A stretch of DNA of 64,000 bases from Littorina saxatilis (GCF_037325665.1 NC_090246.1:57087177-57151176), one strand, 5' to 3'. Shown: positions 41,225-53,426, counted from the stretch's first letter. Made by a program: numbers and translations. The notes: generated by a model not told the origin, from the letters alone.

Positions 41225-41716
41225 AAAGAGCAATGTGTAGGTGATCTGCAAACCTCAGAAACAAAGCAAATGCTACAACTGTTCCATCATCACCCCGCCA
41301 GAGAAAGAGAGATAAAAACAAAGAAACTTTAACCCTCTGATCCTCCTCGCCCAAATTATCCCTTTCATTTTCATAGCTCAAGACAATCGTCCTTGTCCCC
41401 TTAACATCCCATCATAGCAAATATCCATTGCTAGTGACCATCTTGAGCCCTGACTAGAGGGGGGGTGGGGGGGGGGGGGGGTGTTGATGACTCACACCTG
41501 ATCCTAGTCAATCACCTATTCTTTCAGTAAAGCCATTGGGGTCCTACTGCTCCCAATCCAAAAAACAAAACAAAACAACCCAAAAAATAAAGATTTAAAA
41601 AGATGACCATTGTGAAATGTCACCAACCGCACCCAAGTCTTACTTGGCTTATCTTTCTATTGGTGTCCTCTAGTCTACGACCACCAAAACATCATAAAAA
41701 ACCTATTGCAGAAATA
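39631..41716. other. Intergenic, no gene recognised
   Basis: AT-rich DNA with poly(C) at 41191-41214 and a G-run near 41460-41480. No exon, domain or element ends were recognised. Part may be 3' flank of the claudin-like gene. Confidence 0.4.
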
Positions 41717-42245
41717 CAGTGGACGCCGCTTAATAAAACCGCGGTTAATAGAGCCAGCCGCTTATAAAAGCCGATTTCAGACGGTCCGGATTTATCACTA
41801 TATCTTATGTATTAGAAAAAGCCGGTTAATAAAACCAACCCGCCGCTTATTAAAGCCAGTTTTCTCAGAGAAATCACGTAGTTTGTGACTAAAACTCACA
41901 TTATCTTGTGGAAGACGACCAACAAACAAACACTCATAAAATCGTTCTTCTCTGCCGAGTAATGATTCGTGACGGTGACAGTGAAATTATTGATGTAACG
42001 AAGTGATCAAAGTACACGTACATGTACATATTTAAAACAAAAGTTCAACATCCTTCGTGAAGTTTTGTTTAGATTCAAACAAGTGTAAATGACGAAAGAA
42101 AGTGACTGAGTGACGTAAACAATAGAGAAGATTTTTCTTTTCTTTCGAAAATGACGTATTCCTGGACCGCCGGTTAATAAATCCGCCGCTTATTAAAGCC
42201 ATTTTTCGTCGGTCCAGAAGTGGCTTTATTAAGCGGCGACCACTG
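41717..42245 (+). mobile_element. Tigger/pogo-like MITE, copy 2
   Basis: Same ends as the copy at 34492, flanked by TA at 41715-41716 and 42246-42247. It lacks the internal segment that contains most of the transposase remnant, and it preserves the empty TTAA site where the piggyBac-like element entered copy 1. Confidence 0.88.
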
Positions 42246-42490
42246 TATAATCAACCAGAACAATTTCACCATGGCCCCTCCAGCTGCTATAATTATCTCT
42301 TCGAAAAGTGCAAAGTAAAGTTCAACAAGTCCATCTCACCCCCCACCCCACCCCTCCCCCCCCCGATCCTTAAATAATCTGTCTGGTATCCATTCATAAT
42401 GACCATTATACACACCCATCCAACCCCCCCAAAACGATCAAGAGCAAAATGAAATTTCACTACTGTCCACTCCTCACTCGAATCATCGGT

Positions 42491-45182
42491 CTAATATCCA
42501 TTGTTGGTGACCATCATGGGTCCAGGCTGCAGTGCGTTGGTGTTGACCCCCACCATGTGTTCCTCCTGCAGGTTGAGGTAGGGGTTGTTGACGGCGGTAC
42601 GATTCTCCATGCTGACCATGACGGAAGGTGCGTGGCCCAACACCATTCCACGAATGGGATTGTCGGGGGAGGCGAAGCAGGCCGTGAAGGAGACGAGGCC
42701 GAGGAGGCCAACGCCAGCGCAGAAGAGGTAGAAAGCCCAGCCGTAGGACGAGAGCTTGAAGTCTGCGATGGTGGACGTGAACACGTCTGTGTTCTTGGCG
42801 AACATGATGGCGCATGCTGCTCCTGACACAGCTGTGCACAGAAAGAGTAGATTTGTGAAAATAATAACAACAATAATAAAACATAATTTTTATCAAACTT
42901 AAAAATCCAATGATACCCTGCTCAAAGTGCTGTAAAATCATGCAAAGTAAAAAAGGAATTTAGCATTGACAACAGAAGGGCTCTTAGCCTAGTGTGTAGG
43001 ACGTCGGCCTTCAGTATGGAAGGTGACGGGCGCAGTGGTGTGGTGGTAAGACGTCGGCCTCCTAATCGGGAGGTCATGAGTTCAAATCCCGGTCGCTGCT
43101 GCCTGGTGGGTTAAGAGTGGAGATTTTTCCGATCTCCCAGGTCAACTAATATGTGCAGACCTGCTAGTGCCTTAATTAACCCCCTCGTGTGTACACGCAA
43201 GCACAAGACCAAGTGCGCACAGAAAAGCTCCTGTAATCCATGACAGAGTTTGTTGGGTTATAGAAACACGAAAATACCCAGCATGCCTCCCCAGAAATCG
43301 GCGTACACTGCCTGAATGGCGGGGTAAACACAGTCATACTTGTAAAATTCCACTCTTAGCTAAAAACATGAGTGAACGTGGGAGTCTAAGCCCATGAACG
43401 AAGAAGAAGAAGAAGAAGTATGGAAGGTTCGGGCTTCGAATCCTGGTTGCACCTGGTGGATTTTGCTGATCTCTGAGGTCAACTTTTGTGCAGACCTGCT
43501 ATATAGTGCCTTAGTGTATACACAAACAAAAGACCAAGTATGCACGAAAAAGATCCTAGGTATTATCCATTTCTGAATTTGGCCAGTTATAAGAGCACAG
43601 CATTCCCGCGGCGTTACAAATTTCTAAGAACGCCATGGGATTACAGGAAAACTCTGCGATTGACTGTGCTCACGGCATGATAAGAGTTGTCACTGCGCGT
43701 CCACGGCATGTCGATTAAGCGGAAGTGCGTGTATACGACAGGGGAGTGTACTCTGCGTTATGGGGTTGGCTCACAATGCACTGGCAACTTCCTGCAAATG
43801 CCCTGCCAACGCTGATGGATGCGGTAGAAGCGCAGTGACATCCCCAAGGACTCCGTGAGGTCTCTGTGCAAACGCCGATGGACGCGGTAGAAGCGCAATG
43901 AAATCTACGTGCAAGCGCCGCCGACTACCACTGCGTCCGTACTGCCCGCCCATGGAGCTCTTGTGGGGCGGCAGGAGACGTAACTGCGCTGCTATGACGA
44001 CCCTACGGCGACCCTACAATGCGCATATATCAGAATGCCGAGCCACGGTGCATACTTTGAGCATGGTAAAAGTGCGCGCTGTTGCATGGCGTTCTTGTCG
44101 ACTCCACTGCGTCAAATGGAGATGTCACCGCGTTGCTCCGGCGCTGTAGGAGGCCCTACTGCACGCACCTCAGCGTTCTTAATTTTTCTTGGACGCCGTG
44201 GGAATGCTGTGAGGACACAGCCCTAGTGTGACAGGGGTATTATACAAACACGAAAAACAAAGCAGCATGCATCCCCTTGAATCGAGATATATATCTACCT
44301 GAGAAAAATTATCCTCCCCTGACTGCAGTTTTCCAAAGTGGGGGGTGGGGGGTGGGCATTTACTAGGTACTAAAAAACCCTACCATACAGCCTGTGTGTG
44401 AGGTGTCTGAGAGCACCACCGCATGGCAGCAAAAAGAAAGAGGGACATTTTTCTCGGACTCACGAGGTAGATGCAAGACAGTAACACTTAGAGCTGTATA
44501 CATGCAGTTTGGACGTAAAGTAGGCAGTAGGCGTTAACTAGATACTGGGCGCTTACAAGGTACTTTACTGTACTTACCAGCAAGGAAGGAAAGGATTCCC
44601 AGGCAGATGAAGCGCTTGCAGCAGTTGCAGCAGGCCAGGCACAAAGAGATGGAGCCAGACAGGATGGCCAGCAGCACACATGCTGAACCACACACACGCG
44701 AAGTGTGGAACCACCCTGTACAGATAGTCATCATAGTGCAATGTTTCTGAATCCAACAGGAACTTTTATTTACTAAACAAACACACACACAAACAAAACC
44801 CTCACCCATCCACACAAACAGCGACACCGACTCACACACACACACACTGTGACACAGACACCAAATCACACACACCTTCCCATATCTACATGTATGTATT
44901 CACACACTTTTTTCAACGCCTATTTTGCCGAGACTTACCTCCCTGATCTCCAATCTCAAAAACTTCACAGTTCTTTTCGCCAAGAAGTTTCACTTCCACA
45001 CAGTACATGTACAGCCCCAGATTTCCTTTGACGATTTTTCCAACAATGGTGCCGACCAGGTCGAATCCTTGAGGGTCGGAGACGATCCAGTATGGTGACA
45101 GTGCTCCGGCAATGCACAGCAGAGCGCCAATGACCACTCCTGCCAGAGAGAGCTTCTGGATGTTTGTGTAGTTGTGCCCCAT
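42491..45182 (-). CDS. Claudin/PMP22-like four-span membrane protein, 3 coding exons
   Basis: Coding exons in transcript order: 45182-44939, 44715-44578, 42831-42491, total 723 nt, 240 residues, all GT-AG introns and matching phases. The start MGHNYTNIQKLSLAG lies 9 nt after a strong acceptor, so a non-coding 5' exon must exist upstream. TM1 is about residues 10-30, ending SPYW. The first loop holds GNLGLYMYC and a second cysteine 11 residues on (KNC), matching the W-GLW-C-C pattern of the claudin superfamily. TM2 (about SRVCGSACVLLAILSG), TM3 (FICLGILSFLA onward) and TM4 (YLFCAGVGLLGLVSF) follow. The cytoplasmic tail ends VTNNGY. Junction or membrane-organising roles are known for the superfamily; the exact member is not identified. 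Confidence 0.85.
43025..43416 (+). mobile_element. Inner tRNA-derived SINE with (GAA)n tail
   Basis: The head contains TGGTGGTAAGACGTCGGCCT and a B box GAGTTCAAATCCC. The body has ACCAAGTGCGCACAG, ACCCAGCATGCCTCC and AATGGCGGGGTAAA, and the tail is (GAA)n. A 12-bp target duplication, AGTATGGAAGGT, flanks it at 43013-43024 and 43417-43428. It is inserted in an older copy of its own family. Confidence 0.9.
43592..44239. mobile_element. TIR element inserted in the outer SINE
   Basis: An inverted pair with AGCACAGCATTCCCGCGGCG at the left and a diverged reverse complement at about 44173-44213. TTATA occurs at both junctions (43587-43591, 44240-44244). The right end extends about 27 bp beyond the paired part. 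The GC-rich interior contains two copies of GATG(G)A(C/T)GCGGTAGAAGCGCA. No protein was recognised. Confidence 0.6.
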
Positions 45183-45211
45183 GGTCAATTCCTGTTGCAG
45201 AGAGAAGGGTT

Positions 45212-45250
45212 CTTTCTTTCTTTATTTGGTGTTTAACTTCGTTTTCAACC
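45212..45250 (-). mobile_element. 39-bp SINE S2 tail fragment
   Basis: Only the last ~25 bp plus the GAAA-repeat tail of family S2 are present. A 12-bp target duplication, GAGAGAAGGGTT, lies at 45200-45211 and 45251-45262. It is about 20 bp upstream of the first coding acceptor of the claudin-like gene. Confidence 0.85.
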
Positions 45251-45399
45251 GAGAGAAGGGTTAACTTGTATACTCTTATATAAATTTATGAGACCTGATG
45301 ATTTGTCTCATAGAGTAAAGGATGACTTCCCTTTCTCATGACGTCATTTTTCTGCATTCTCGCTTTAGACGTCAATCTATATCTATAAATACAAACAAA

Positions 45400-45475
45400 T
45401 AAGGAAAAAATAACCAAAACAAGCCTTATTTTCACCAATATTTCGGCCTCATGGCCTTCGTCAGGGTGTTCTATA
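45400..45475 (-). ncRNA. Hammerhead-ribozyme-like core (weak)
   Basis: The minus strand reads CTGACGA, a GGCC-ATGA-GGCC stem, then GAAA, which is the order of the hammerhead catalytic core. A short helix III can be drawn (TATT with AATA), but the helix I strands do not pair well around a clear cleavage triplet. It may be a degenerate retroelement-associated ribozyme, or a coincidental palindrome. Confidence 0.3.
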
Positions 45476-45894
45476 ATTAGCTCGCATGATGTTTACAAAT
45501 ATCCTTTGACGCAATGTCTGTATATGATGTAATTATACATGACGTAATATTTTTTGCGTGCCGGAATTCCAAAAATAAATAAGGCAGTAGTAGTTCTAAA
45601 CAAGTCGATTGTTGAAGATAATGCAGTGTTGAATACTTGGATGATGACAAGGTGGGTAGGAGATATTGAGTACTTCAAAACGGGTAAGTAAAGGTGAAAG
45701 ATAGCATGCACATGCACGTTTGTTGCATGACTATTTCATGGCTATTTTCAATAAACGTGTGTGTGTTCGCACGTGCTAGCACTCACCCCTACATGAATCC
45801 ACATGTACCCACAGACACACACACTGACACAGGCACATCCACACATCCCCAATGCACACACACATACAATCACGCGCGCGCACACACATACATA

Positions 45895-46284
45895 TATCCA
45901 TATACGGCTTGTGTGTGTCTGTCTGTCTGTCTGTGTGTTCACAATTCACGGCCAAAGTTCTCGATGGATCTGCTTCAAATTTGGTGGGCATATTCAGGTA
46001 GACCCCGGACACAATCGTGGAAAATTTTGAACACGTGCGTGCTCTCAGCGCACAGCACTGAACCGATTTTGGTTTTTCTGTACATCCAATCCCAGTAACT
46101 CTTCCTTATCTTCTCCAGTGTTTTGCGCATTTATCTCCCTTCCTTTGTACCAAAATCGGTTCAGCGCGCAGCGCTGAGAGCACGTGTTGAAAATTCTCAT
46201 CGACCAGGCGTACTTTGCCGGGTCCCCGACGAAGCCGGGTATTCGGCTCTACTTCTTCCCGGCGAAGCGGGTATTCATCTAGTT
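45895..46284 (-). mobile_element. Dispersed repeat family R2, copy 1
   Basis: On minus it starts ACTAGATGAATACCCGCTTC, has CGGCTTCG/CGCCGGG hairpins, the GAAGAAGTAGAGCCGAATAC segment, a CAAATTTGAAGCAGATCCAT module and a (CAGA)n tract near its 3' end. Relatives follow in the opposite orientation at 46394-46874 and 46876-47416. Confidence 0.8.
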
Positions 46285-46393
46285 TGTATATAAATTTACG
46301 AGCACATGCAGGTTTACATGCGCGCTTATGTGCGTTAACATGTTCATAAGTTAGCAATTAGATTCATTGTTTTTCTGTTTTCAACATATATAT

Positions 46394-46819
46394 GATACTA
46401 GATGATTACCCGCTTCGCCGGGTACCGGCTTTGCCGGGAAGAAGTAGAGCCGAATACCAGGCTGCGCCTGGGACCCGGCTTTGCCGGGTGTACGCCGGCT
46501 TTGCCGGCGCACGAAGGAAAGGAGATAAACGCGCAAAACACTGGAGACCTTCTAAAAATAGTAACGTGCAGTGACCTTCTAAAAATGGTAGCGTAGTAAC
46601 GGGAATATGGATTGACGCCACACAGAGGAAGGGAGATAATCGCGGCTGAAAACACTGGAGAAGATAAGGAAGAGTTACTGGTAGTGGATCCCGAAAAAAA
46701 AAAAATTCGGTTCGGCGCTGCGCGCTGAGAGCACGTGTTGAAATATCTCATCGATGAGGTTGTGTCCGGCGTGTAGCTGAATACGGTGTCCAAATTTGAA
46801 AAAGATCCACCGATCGCGA

Positions 46820-46854
<35 letters not shown>

Positions 46855-46874
46855 CTAGTCGTATATATATAGAT
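46394..46874 (+). mobile_element. Dispersed repeat family R2, copy 2
   Basis: Starts ACTAGATGATTACCCGCTTC and ends in (CAGA)n then CACTAGTCGTATATATATAG. It contains several TTCGCCGGG/TTTGCCGGG palindromic units and GATCCACCGATCGCGAACAG at its 3' side. Confidence 0.8.
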
Positions 46875-46875
46875 C

Positions 46876-47370
46876 TATACTAGATGAATACCCGCTTCGC
46901 CGGGTAGCCGGCTTCGCCGGGAAGAAGTAGAGCCGAATACCCGGCTTCGCTGGGTGAGTGGCGCACCATACGCGATTGACGCCACACGAAGGAAGGGAGA
47001 TAAACGCGCAAAACACTGGAGAAGATAAGGAAGAGTACGGGATGAAAGCGTTGTGGACAGTGACCTTCTAAAAATAGTAACGGGAATATGGATTGAGCGT
47101 TGTGGACAGTGACCTTCTAAAAATAGTAACGGGAATATGGATTGACGCCACACGAAGGAAGGGAGATAAACGCAAAACACTGGAGAAGATAAGGAAGAGT
47201 TACTGGGAATGGATCTGGGAAGATGAACAGAAAAACCAAAATCGGTTCAGCGCTGCGCGCTGAGAGCACGTGTTGAAAATTCTCATCGACCAGGTTGTGT
47301 CCGGGGTCTACCTGAATATGCCCACCAAATTTGAAGCAGATCCATCGAGAACTTTGGCCGTGCATCGCGA

Positions 47371-47402
<32 letters not shown>

Positions 47403-47416
47403 AAGTCGTATATATA
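46876..47416 (+). mobile_element. Dispersed repeat family R2, copy 3
   Basis: Directly follows copy 2 with the same start and end motifs. An internal block of about 55 bp (AGCGTTGTGGACAGTGACCT onward) is duplicated at 47047 and 47096. Confidence 0.8.
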
Positions 47417-49799
47417 TATTACATGAAATTTGGGTAGCCAACTTATTTTGTTTGTCTGTTTTTAATTTTACTGTTCAACTAATGTTTGATATATATATAT
47501 TTATTGCGTTTTTATGGGTCACATGACGAAACTGTAACTAACCATTGGTCAAACATGCACCCTATATCAATTGATATATCGCAGGAAGTCGTCATAGCCA
47601 AGTGATATATCTCGCAGGAAGTGACTAATCACTTATGGGCGCCATCTTTAGACGGTCACATTTCAAAAACAGTGGGGCGAGATATTTCCCATAAACATTC
47701 TTTGATGAAGAATTGAGTACACAACAAGGGAAAAGGCAAATCGTCAAAAAAGAGAAAAGAATGCCCAATCTTTTGTACGCAGTCATGTGTCCTAGAAATT
47801 GGATCTGAAGTCTTACCGACGGGGGTTGTATTGAATGGCAATTTAGCAGAAAAACAACAAGAGACACAAGCAGCAGACACTTGTGAGAACTGGGTAACTT
47901 GACTGCAATTTGAAAGAGATTTTACGCCCTAGCGAGATAGACGCAAAAGTGTCTGCAGGCACAATGGTTTACACCGCACCAGCCCTGAGATTAAAACGTA
48001 ACTGACCTGACGACTCGATGAAGAAAACAGAGGGAATGAAAGGGAGAGCTAGAGACTGAAACTATGTTAGTATTACATTTGGGTCTATATATATAAAACA
48101 TCAGAAATATTCATATATATATCATAGTAAAGAAGGTTCTAATAGAAAGCAAATATTTTGTCACAGCTGTTACTTCAAATCCTATTGATAAAATCGTGAT
48201 CTTTATAATTTATGATAGTGTATGCCTTGACCCCCCCCCCCCCCCCTCCCATGTCAAAGGAGAAAGTTGAAACTGAACAAAGTGCGCAAAATACACAATC
48301 CCTAACACATTTAAACTAATTTTTTGTTCTCAATAACCCTGAGAACATCATGACCGCGTCAGTACTGCCAAGCCTATTCGAGGTCAAACAAGAAAAAACA
48401 TGCAACACTTCTTTGCTGTTCATAATTATCCAGTGCAGCAGCTGTAGTCCTTTCAAAGTTCTTTTCAGTTACAGTCAGGTAACGGCAAATCTGCACCAAC
48501 CTGTTTCCACGGATAATGCTTCCTGGACAACAACAAAAGTCGATGAAACTTGAAAATCAATAATGCGAAACGACAGTCAGATGTGCAAATGGATGCACGC
48601 AGTTTAGCGGGATGAAGAGAAAACTGAAGAGTAAATAGGTTCTTGGAATCCCCAAAGCTGCGACACAGAGAGGTCGAAGCACGGTGTGCGCGTTGATTGG
48701 ATGAGTAGGCTGAAACAGAAAGAGTGGGGGAAGGCGGGGGTGGCCGGTCGAGAAAGAGGCTCTGCAACATGTCTGTGCGGTGAAAAACCATCAAATTGCG
48801 CGAAGCACAGGTGCTTGAAGAGCGAAAAAGGTGGTGTTTTGTTCAGGCTCAGTTGATAGATACTTTTTACATTTATTAAAGTTTTGACTTGAATTTTTCT
48901 CGAAGACTGGGAATTGCGACGATGCACATCAGTTTAAACTCGTATATTACTTACTGTCTTTTTCTAACTTCAGTGTTACTTGTGTAACATTTCATTTATT
49001 TGGAATAATGATACAAGAGTATCACTTTATATCAGTATCACCTCTCAGTCATACAAGCATGGCAAAAACTTCAGATACAGCATGTTAACGACTAAGCCGT
49101 CTGTCAAAGTTAAACGGTCCTTTTTGGAACATGACTTCTTCACCAAAGCCAAGGGTCCATAAAAGATTAATACTGCAGGCCTACGTGTTATCAGACAAGC
49201 AGAACGTTCTGGTTTGGTTTACGCACAGCTAAGTTGGTCTTTTAGTCCTAGGCGAACGACAAGAAGAAGAAGTTGGTCTTTTAGTCAATACTGATAACAT
49301 CATCAAACCGGAGTTTGGTCATTTATAGTTACCACCCCCACTCCCCTTCCACGAATATTGGCCAGCCAATAATCAACAGATCTGTGATTTGAATAACCGA
49401 TAGATATCCCAAATTCAGACATAAGGATTAATTTAGGTCCTGACTTCCCTCTGGAGATTGAGATGGATCATTCAACATTTAGAATTGAGGAAGATAAAAA
49501 GTGCTTTTTTTTGCACGGCGATATCGATTCAAGAAGTATTGCCAATTGTTCAAAGCAAACTGGAAATCAATTCAATTATTCAAGCACGTTTCACGCTCCT
49601 GTGGTGTGTTTTCCAGAAGTTTGCGCGGCGTCAGTACTCATGAGCTGCAATGCGGTCTCCAAATCACCACGGTCTGAGTGGGTCACTGTGCCTCTGTGTG
49701 TCAAAAAGCACGGTCACAGACATGCACAAAGGCGCTTTCAGGTTTTGCAGTAGGCATCTGCCACCGGAGCTGCATACGCTAACATAGGGGGTATCGGGA
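47417..49799. other. Intergenic, no gene recognised
   Basis: It contains a short repeat of TGATATATC...CGCAGGAAGT units at 47560-47620 and a poly(C) run near 48230. A 96-codon frame at 49463-49753 (seven cysteines, starts MDHSTFRIEEDKK) has no recognised domain. The non-coding first exon of the claudin-like gene could lie here but was not located. Confidence 0.35.
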
Positions 49800-49927
<128 letters not shown>

Positions 49928-50070
49928 AATTGGGGTGGGGGGGTGGGGGGTGGGGGATGGGAAACTGATTATTTGTATTTGAAGTTCTGCGTGTTACACT
50001 GTTATTCAGAAGCTGTGTATGAAAGAACTGGCTCCTGGCTGGGTGCATGTACTCGACGTAAGCTTGCATG

Positions 50071-51052
50071 TGTTCTGCGCGAACTTAGAATCCGGTTTCA
50101 TTCTAGAATGGACCGGGTCCAGGTTGGAATTCTAACCCTGCGCAAGTACAGGGGTGCCATTCTAGAATGAAACCCTTGTTGCTGGTCCATTCTAGAATCG
50201 GCCGTGCGCAAGGTTGGAATTTGGGTCCAAGTTGGAATAGTCATTTCAGTTAGACTATCACACAGCCAAAGCCACAAATGTGGATTTTCTGTTTGTTTTT
50301 GTTTTTTGTGTGTTTGGTTGGGTTTTTTTTCGGGTTTTTTACACTTTACTCAAAGACATCGTGAATTGGGATTGTGATGTTCTGAAAGTGATTACGATTT
50401 TGAGAGACACTCAGCACTGATCGCTACGAACGGAAATTTCCGGACTGACAGTGTTTTGCCGATCTCGCTTGTAACTTTTAATCTTATTCATATACATGAA
50501 GTTGGTCTTCTGAATTGTGAAGATATAATGTCAACTTTTTTTTAAACCTGTGACAACAGCTCTATAACTCACTCTGTCCTTCTGTTGGTCTGTCTGTCGG
50601 TTAGTCGGTCTGACCGTCTGTCTGTCTGTCTGTCTGTCAAAAAAATTGTCAAAAAACCGGACATTTCCGAGAGGGAGACAGCGCTGACATTGCAAGCGGC
50701 CGCAACCGGCTCTCATCACAAAAACAATACCGCCCTGGTAGTCCCCCTTGCTATGGTCTGCCTTTGTTTATTGCGTACTCAGGAGTGTCAACTTTCTTGA
50801 CATGACATGACATCGCAAGATCGCCAAAGGATTTTTTCAGGGGTAGACAAATCAGCCCCATTTTATCAAAGGGAAGGTGCAGGTGGAGATAATTCAAGGG
50901 AAGACAACTCTGTCTTACCTACAAACATTACGGCCCCCTTTATTCAAGGGTTTCATTCTAGAATGGCACCCCTGTACTTGCGCAGGGTTAGAATTCCAAC
51001 CTGGACCCGGTCCATTCTAGAATGAAACCGGATTCTAAGTTCGCGCAGAACA
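50071..51052. mobile_element. Young TIR element, near-perfect 109-bp ends, CATG flanks
   Basis: Left end TGTTCTGCGCGAACTTAGAA and right end are reverse complements over about 109 bp with no mismatch seen. CATG lies at 50067-50070 and 51053-51056, a candidate 4-bp target duplication. The TIR contains TTCTAGAATG units in both orientations. The interior is non-coding. It sits in a repeat of TACTCGACGTA(T/A)GCTTG units, seen once on the left and twice on the right. Confidence 0.8.
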
Positions 51053-51267
51053 CATGTACTCGACGTATGCTTGCACGCAGCATGTACTCGACGTATGCTT
51101 CACACCGCCCTGAGTCATTCAAATGATGCTTACTCTAACGTCGTCGTAGAACACTATATCATTCAGCCTTACCGGCGTCCTCGGTGTCGGCAGTGGCCAA
51201 CTCGGGTCACGTTTTGTTACACGTTTTGTTACAAGGCCATGGAAAGTGTTGTTGGCTGTAACTTTAA

Positions 51268-52322
51268 AGGCACAGTAAGCCTCCCGTAAACCATCACAGA
51301 GCTCCCCGACGAGCGTCTACATATAGTACAAGCATACTTCCATTTGAACGCTCACCGAACGGGAACATCCTGGCTGCTTTCTGTCGAGCGTGAGCGGAAA
51401 TTTTCGAAGAATTTATTTTCGTGGACTTGGTCCTTAACAACAATGGCGCCTCGTTTTGGTGCTGGACGGCTGTTATGAATACCGGAATTCACGCCCGGAC
51501 AGTAAGCCTCCCGTAAACCATCACAGATACTGTCAGGCTTTTACACACAGTACAAACACCCTTCCATTTGAACGCTCACCAAACGGGAACATCCTAGGTG
51601 CCCTACGTAAAGAGCGAGCAATTTTTAAAGAATTAATTTTGCAGATTGTCTCGAACACTTTTTGGACCCATCCTGAACTCAGGTCAAACATGAGTTACTT
51701 CCCTTCGGGTCTCATTCTATCGATGTAAACTGGCGATAGTCGTGAATCGATGATGATCAAAATGTTTTTGGACCGTGGTGCGTTTTTGCGCTAGACCTAA
51801 CTTTTAAAATCTAAATAATAAATTGACAGCTTGTTACACAAACATTCTTTAATCATAAAAGAATTCTTTTTTCATCCAAGATCAGTACAATTCGAAGTTG
51901 TGAAAGTTTGAAAAAAGAAAAGCCCGGAAGCAGGGTCACGCAAGGGTCGTAGCAGACGACGGTTTATCAGTGCATATCGCCGTTCCTCTCAACAGTCAAA
52001 AGCCGCATCGCAAGAGTTCTTGTGAACCACAGCCGTTTGTTTCTTGCATAAAAACGTGCTATTGTAAATAAGCTCACATCGAGTCGCATTCAAATGACTT
52101 ACTGACGACTACATTGTGAAAAAGGGAAACTGGATCACACGGGTTCACGATGGCTCAGGGGTAAGATAAACCACGCAAAAATAAATTCTTTGAAAATTGT
52201 TCGCTCTTTACGGAGGGCACCTAGGATGTTCTCAATCGGTGAGTGTTTAAATGAAAGGGTGTTTGTACTGTGTGTAAAGCCTGACCGTATCTGTGATGGT
52301 TTACGGGAGGCTTACTGTGCCT
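51268..52322. mobile_element. TTAA-flanked MITE family M1, copy 2
   Basis: Same ends and internal order as 38181-39224, with TTAA at 51264-51267 and 52323-52326. Direct orientation relative to copy 1. A few small indels separate them. Confidence 0.88.
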
Positions 52323-52680
52323 TTAAGAACTTGACATGATGTATTGTTACCTGTGAAAATACGGAGGTCGATACGATGGAGGTCTTTGATCGAGGACAAC
52401 ACGGATTGGAAGGGCTACAGGGCAAGTGCGTCATAACACGCATGTACAGGTGTTTCCGCTGATCACACTCTATCAGGACTGCGGCGTGTACGTATTTTTA
52501 CACACATTGAAATGACGAGAACACATTGCCCTGTCGGATCAAAGAGGTTAGAAGCTGCTTGTGACCCTCTTTGGCCGGATTACGTGACAGAAAGAAAGGA
52601 AGGAAGATGATGAGACGTGAAATAAAGAGAGAGAGAGAGGGGTGGTGGGGGGGGGGGGGGTGAGAGGTACGCGTGTGTGT

Positions 52681-52711
<31 letters not shown>

Positions 52712-53349
52712 GGGCTTTGGGAATGGGTGTAGAAGAAAGGCCGATGAACACGTCGGATTTCCAGAAAACTATTCATGCGTGGAAAGGCTGACGAAAGGGA
52801 AACTGAAAGAACACTGAGGAGAGGGGATCGACAGAGATGATATAGACTGAGACGCAAATAGAAAGAAAGAAAGCGAACCGAGAGAAAAATCAAAACTTGA
52901 CTGAAGTGCAAAAAGAAATTCATGGTTTGACTCGACGTTTCAGTTTCCTGTCACGGTTCGTCGTTGGCCAGTTACCCGGGGTACATAATAGTGTTTCCAC
53001 CATGGCGGACGGTTGTCTCTTCTTGTGTTGTTCTTGCCCACCAGTCTCCTTTTCCTGGATAAACGGTTTTGCGATTGAATAAATTTAAGACATCCAGAAA
53101 CTGAATCGGGCATGCAGAAAAAGTGAAAAAAAGAAATAGAAGCGTAAGGCCGATGGACGTTTAAAGTCAACCAGTCTTAAAACTAAAAGTTTAGAGACGT
53201 CCAAACGAATGTTCCGGCTTCTCAGTCTAGTAATGACCTCGACCATAGAAAGGTTAATCAGTCTTGACACGAAGGATGGCTGTACATTGACGCCTCAGCG
53301 TGCCAAATTTGAATATCTTGCAAAACAGCAGCAGCAGAAGCAGCAACAC

Positions 53350-53387
<38 letters not shown>

Positions 53388-53389
53388 GC

Positions 53390-53426
<37 letters not shown>

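Larger units (their letters stand above)
42979..44280 (+). mobile_element. Outer tRNA-derived SINE, split by two insertions
   Basis: Pieces lie at about 42979-43012, 43429-43591 and 44240-44280. Together they follow the order of the intact SINE at 43025-43416: tRNA-like head, a GTGCAGACCTGCTA segment, then the segment reading ACAAACACGAAAA. The interruptions are a second SINE and a TIR element. It lies in the last intron of the claudin-like gene. Confidence 0.75.

Noticed and set aside
42449-42826. Plus-strand open frame opposite the last claudin-like exon
   Set aside because: It is the antisense shadow of a well-supported coding exon.
49463-49753. 96-residue cysteine-containing protein
   Set aside because: No signal peptide, domain or regular cysteine spacing; kept only as a note in the intergenic entry.
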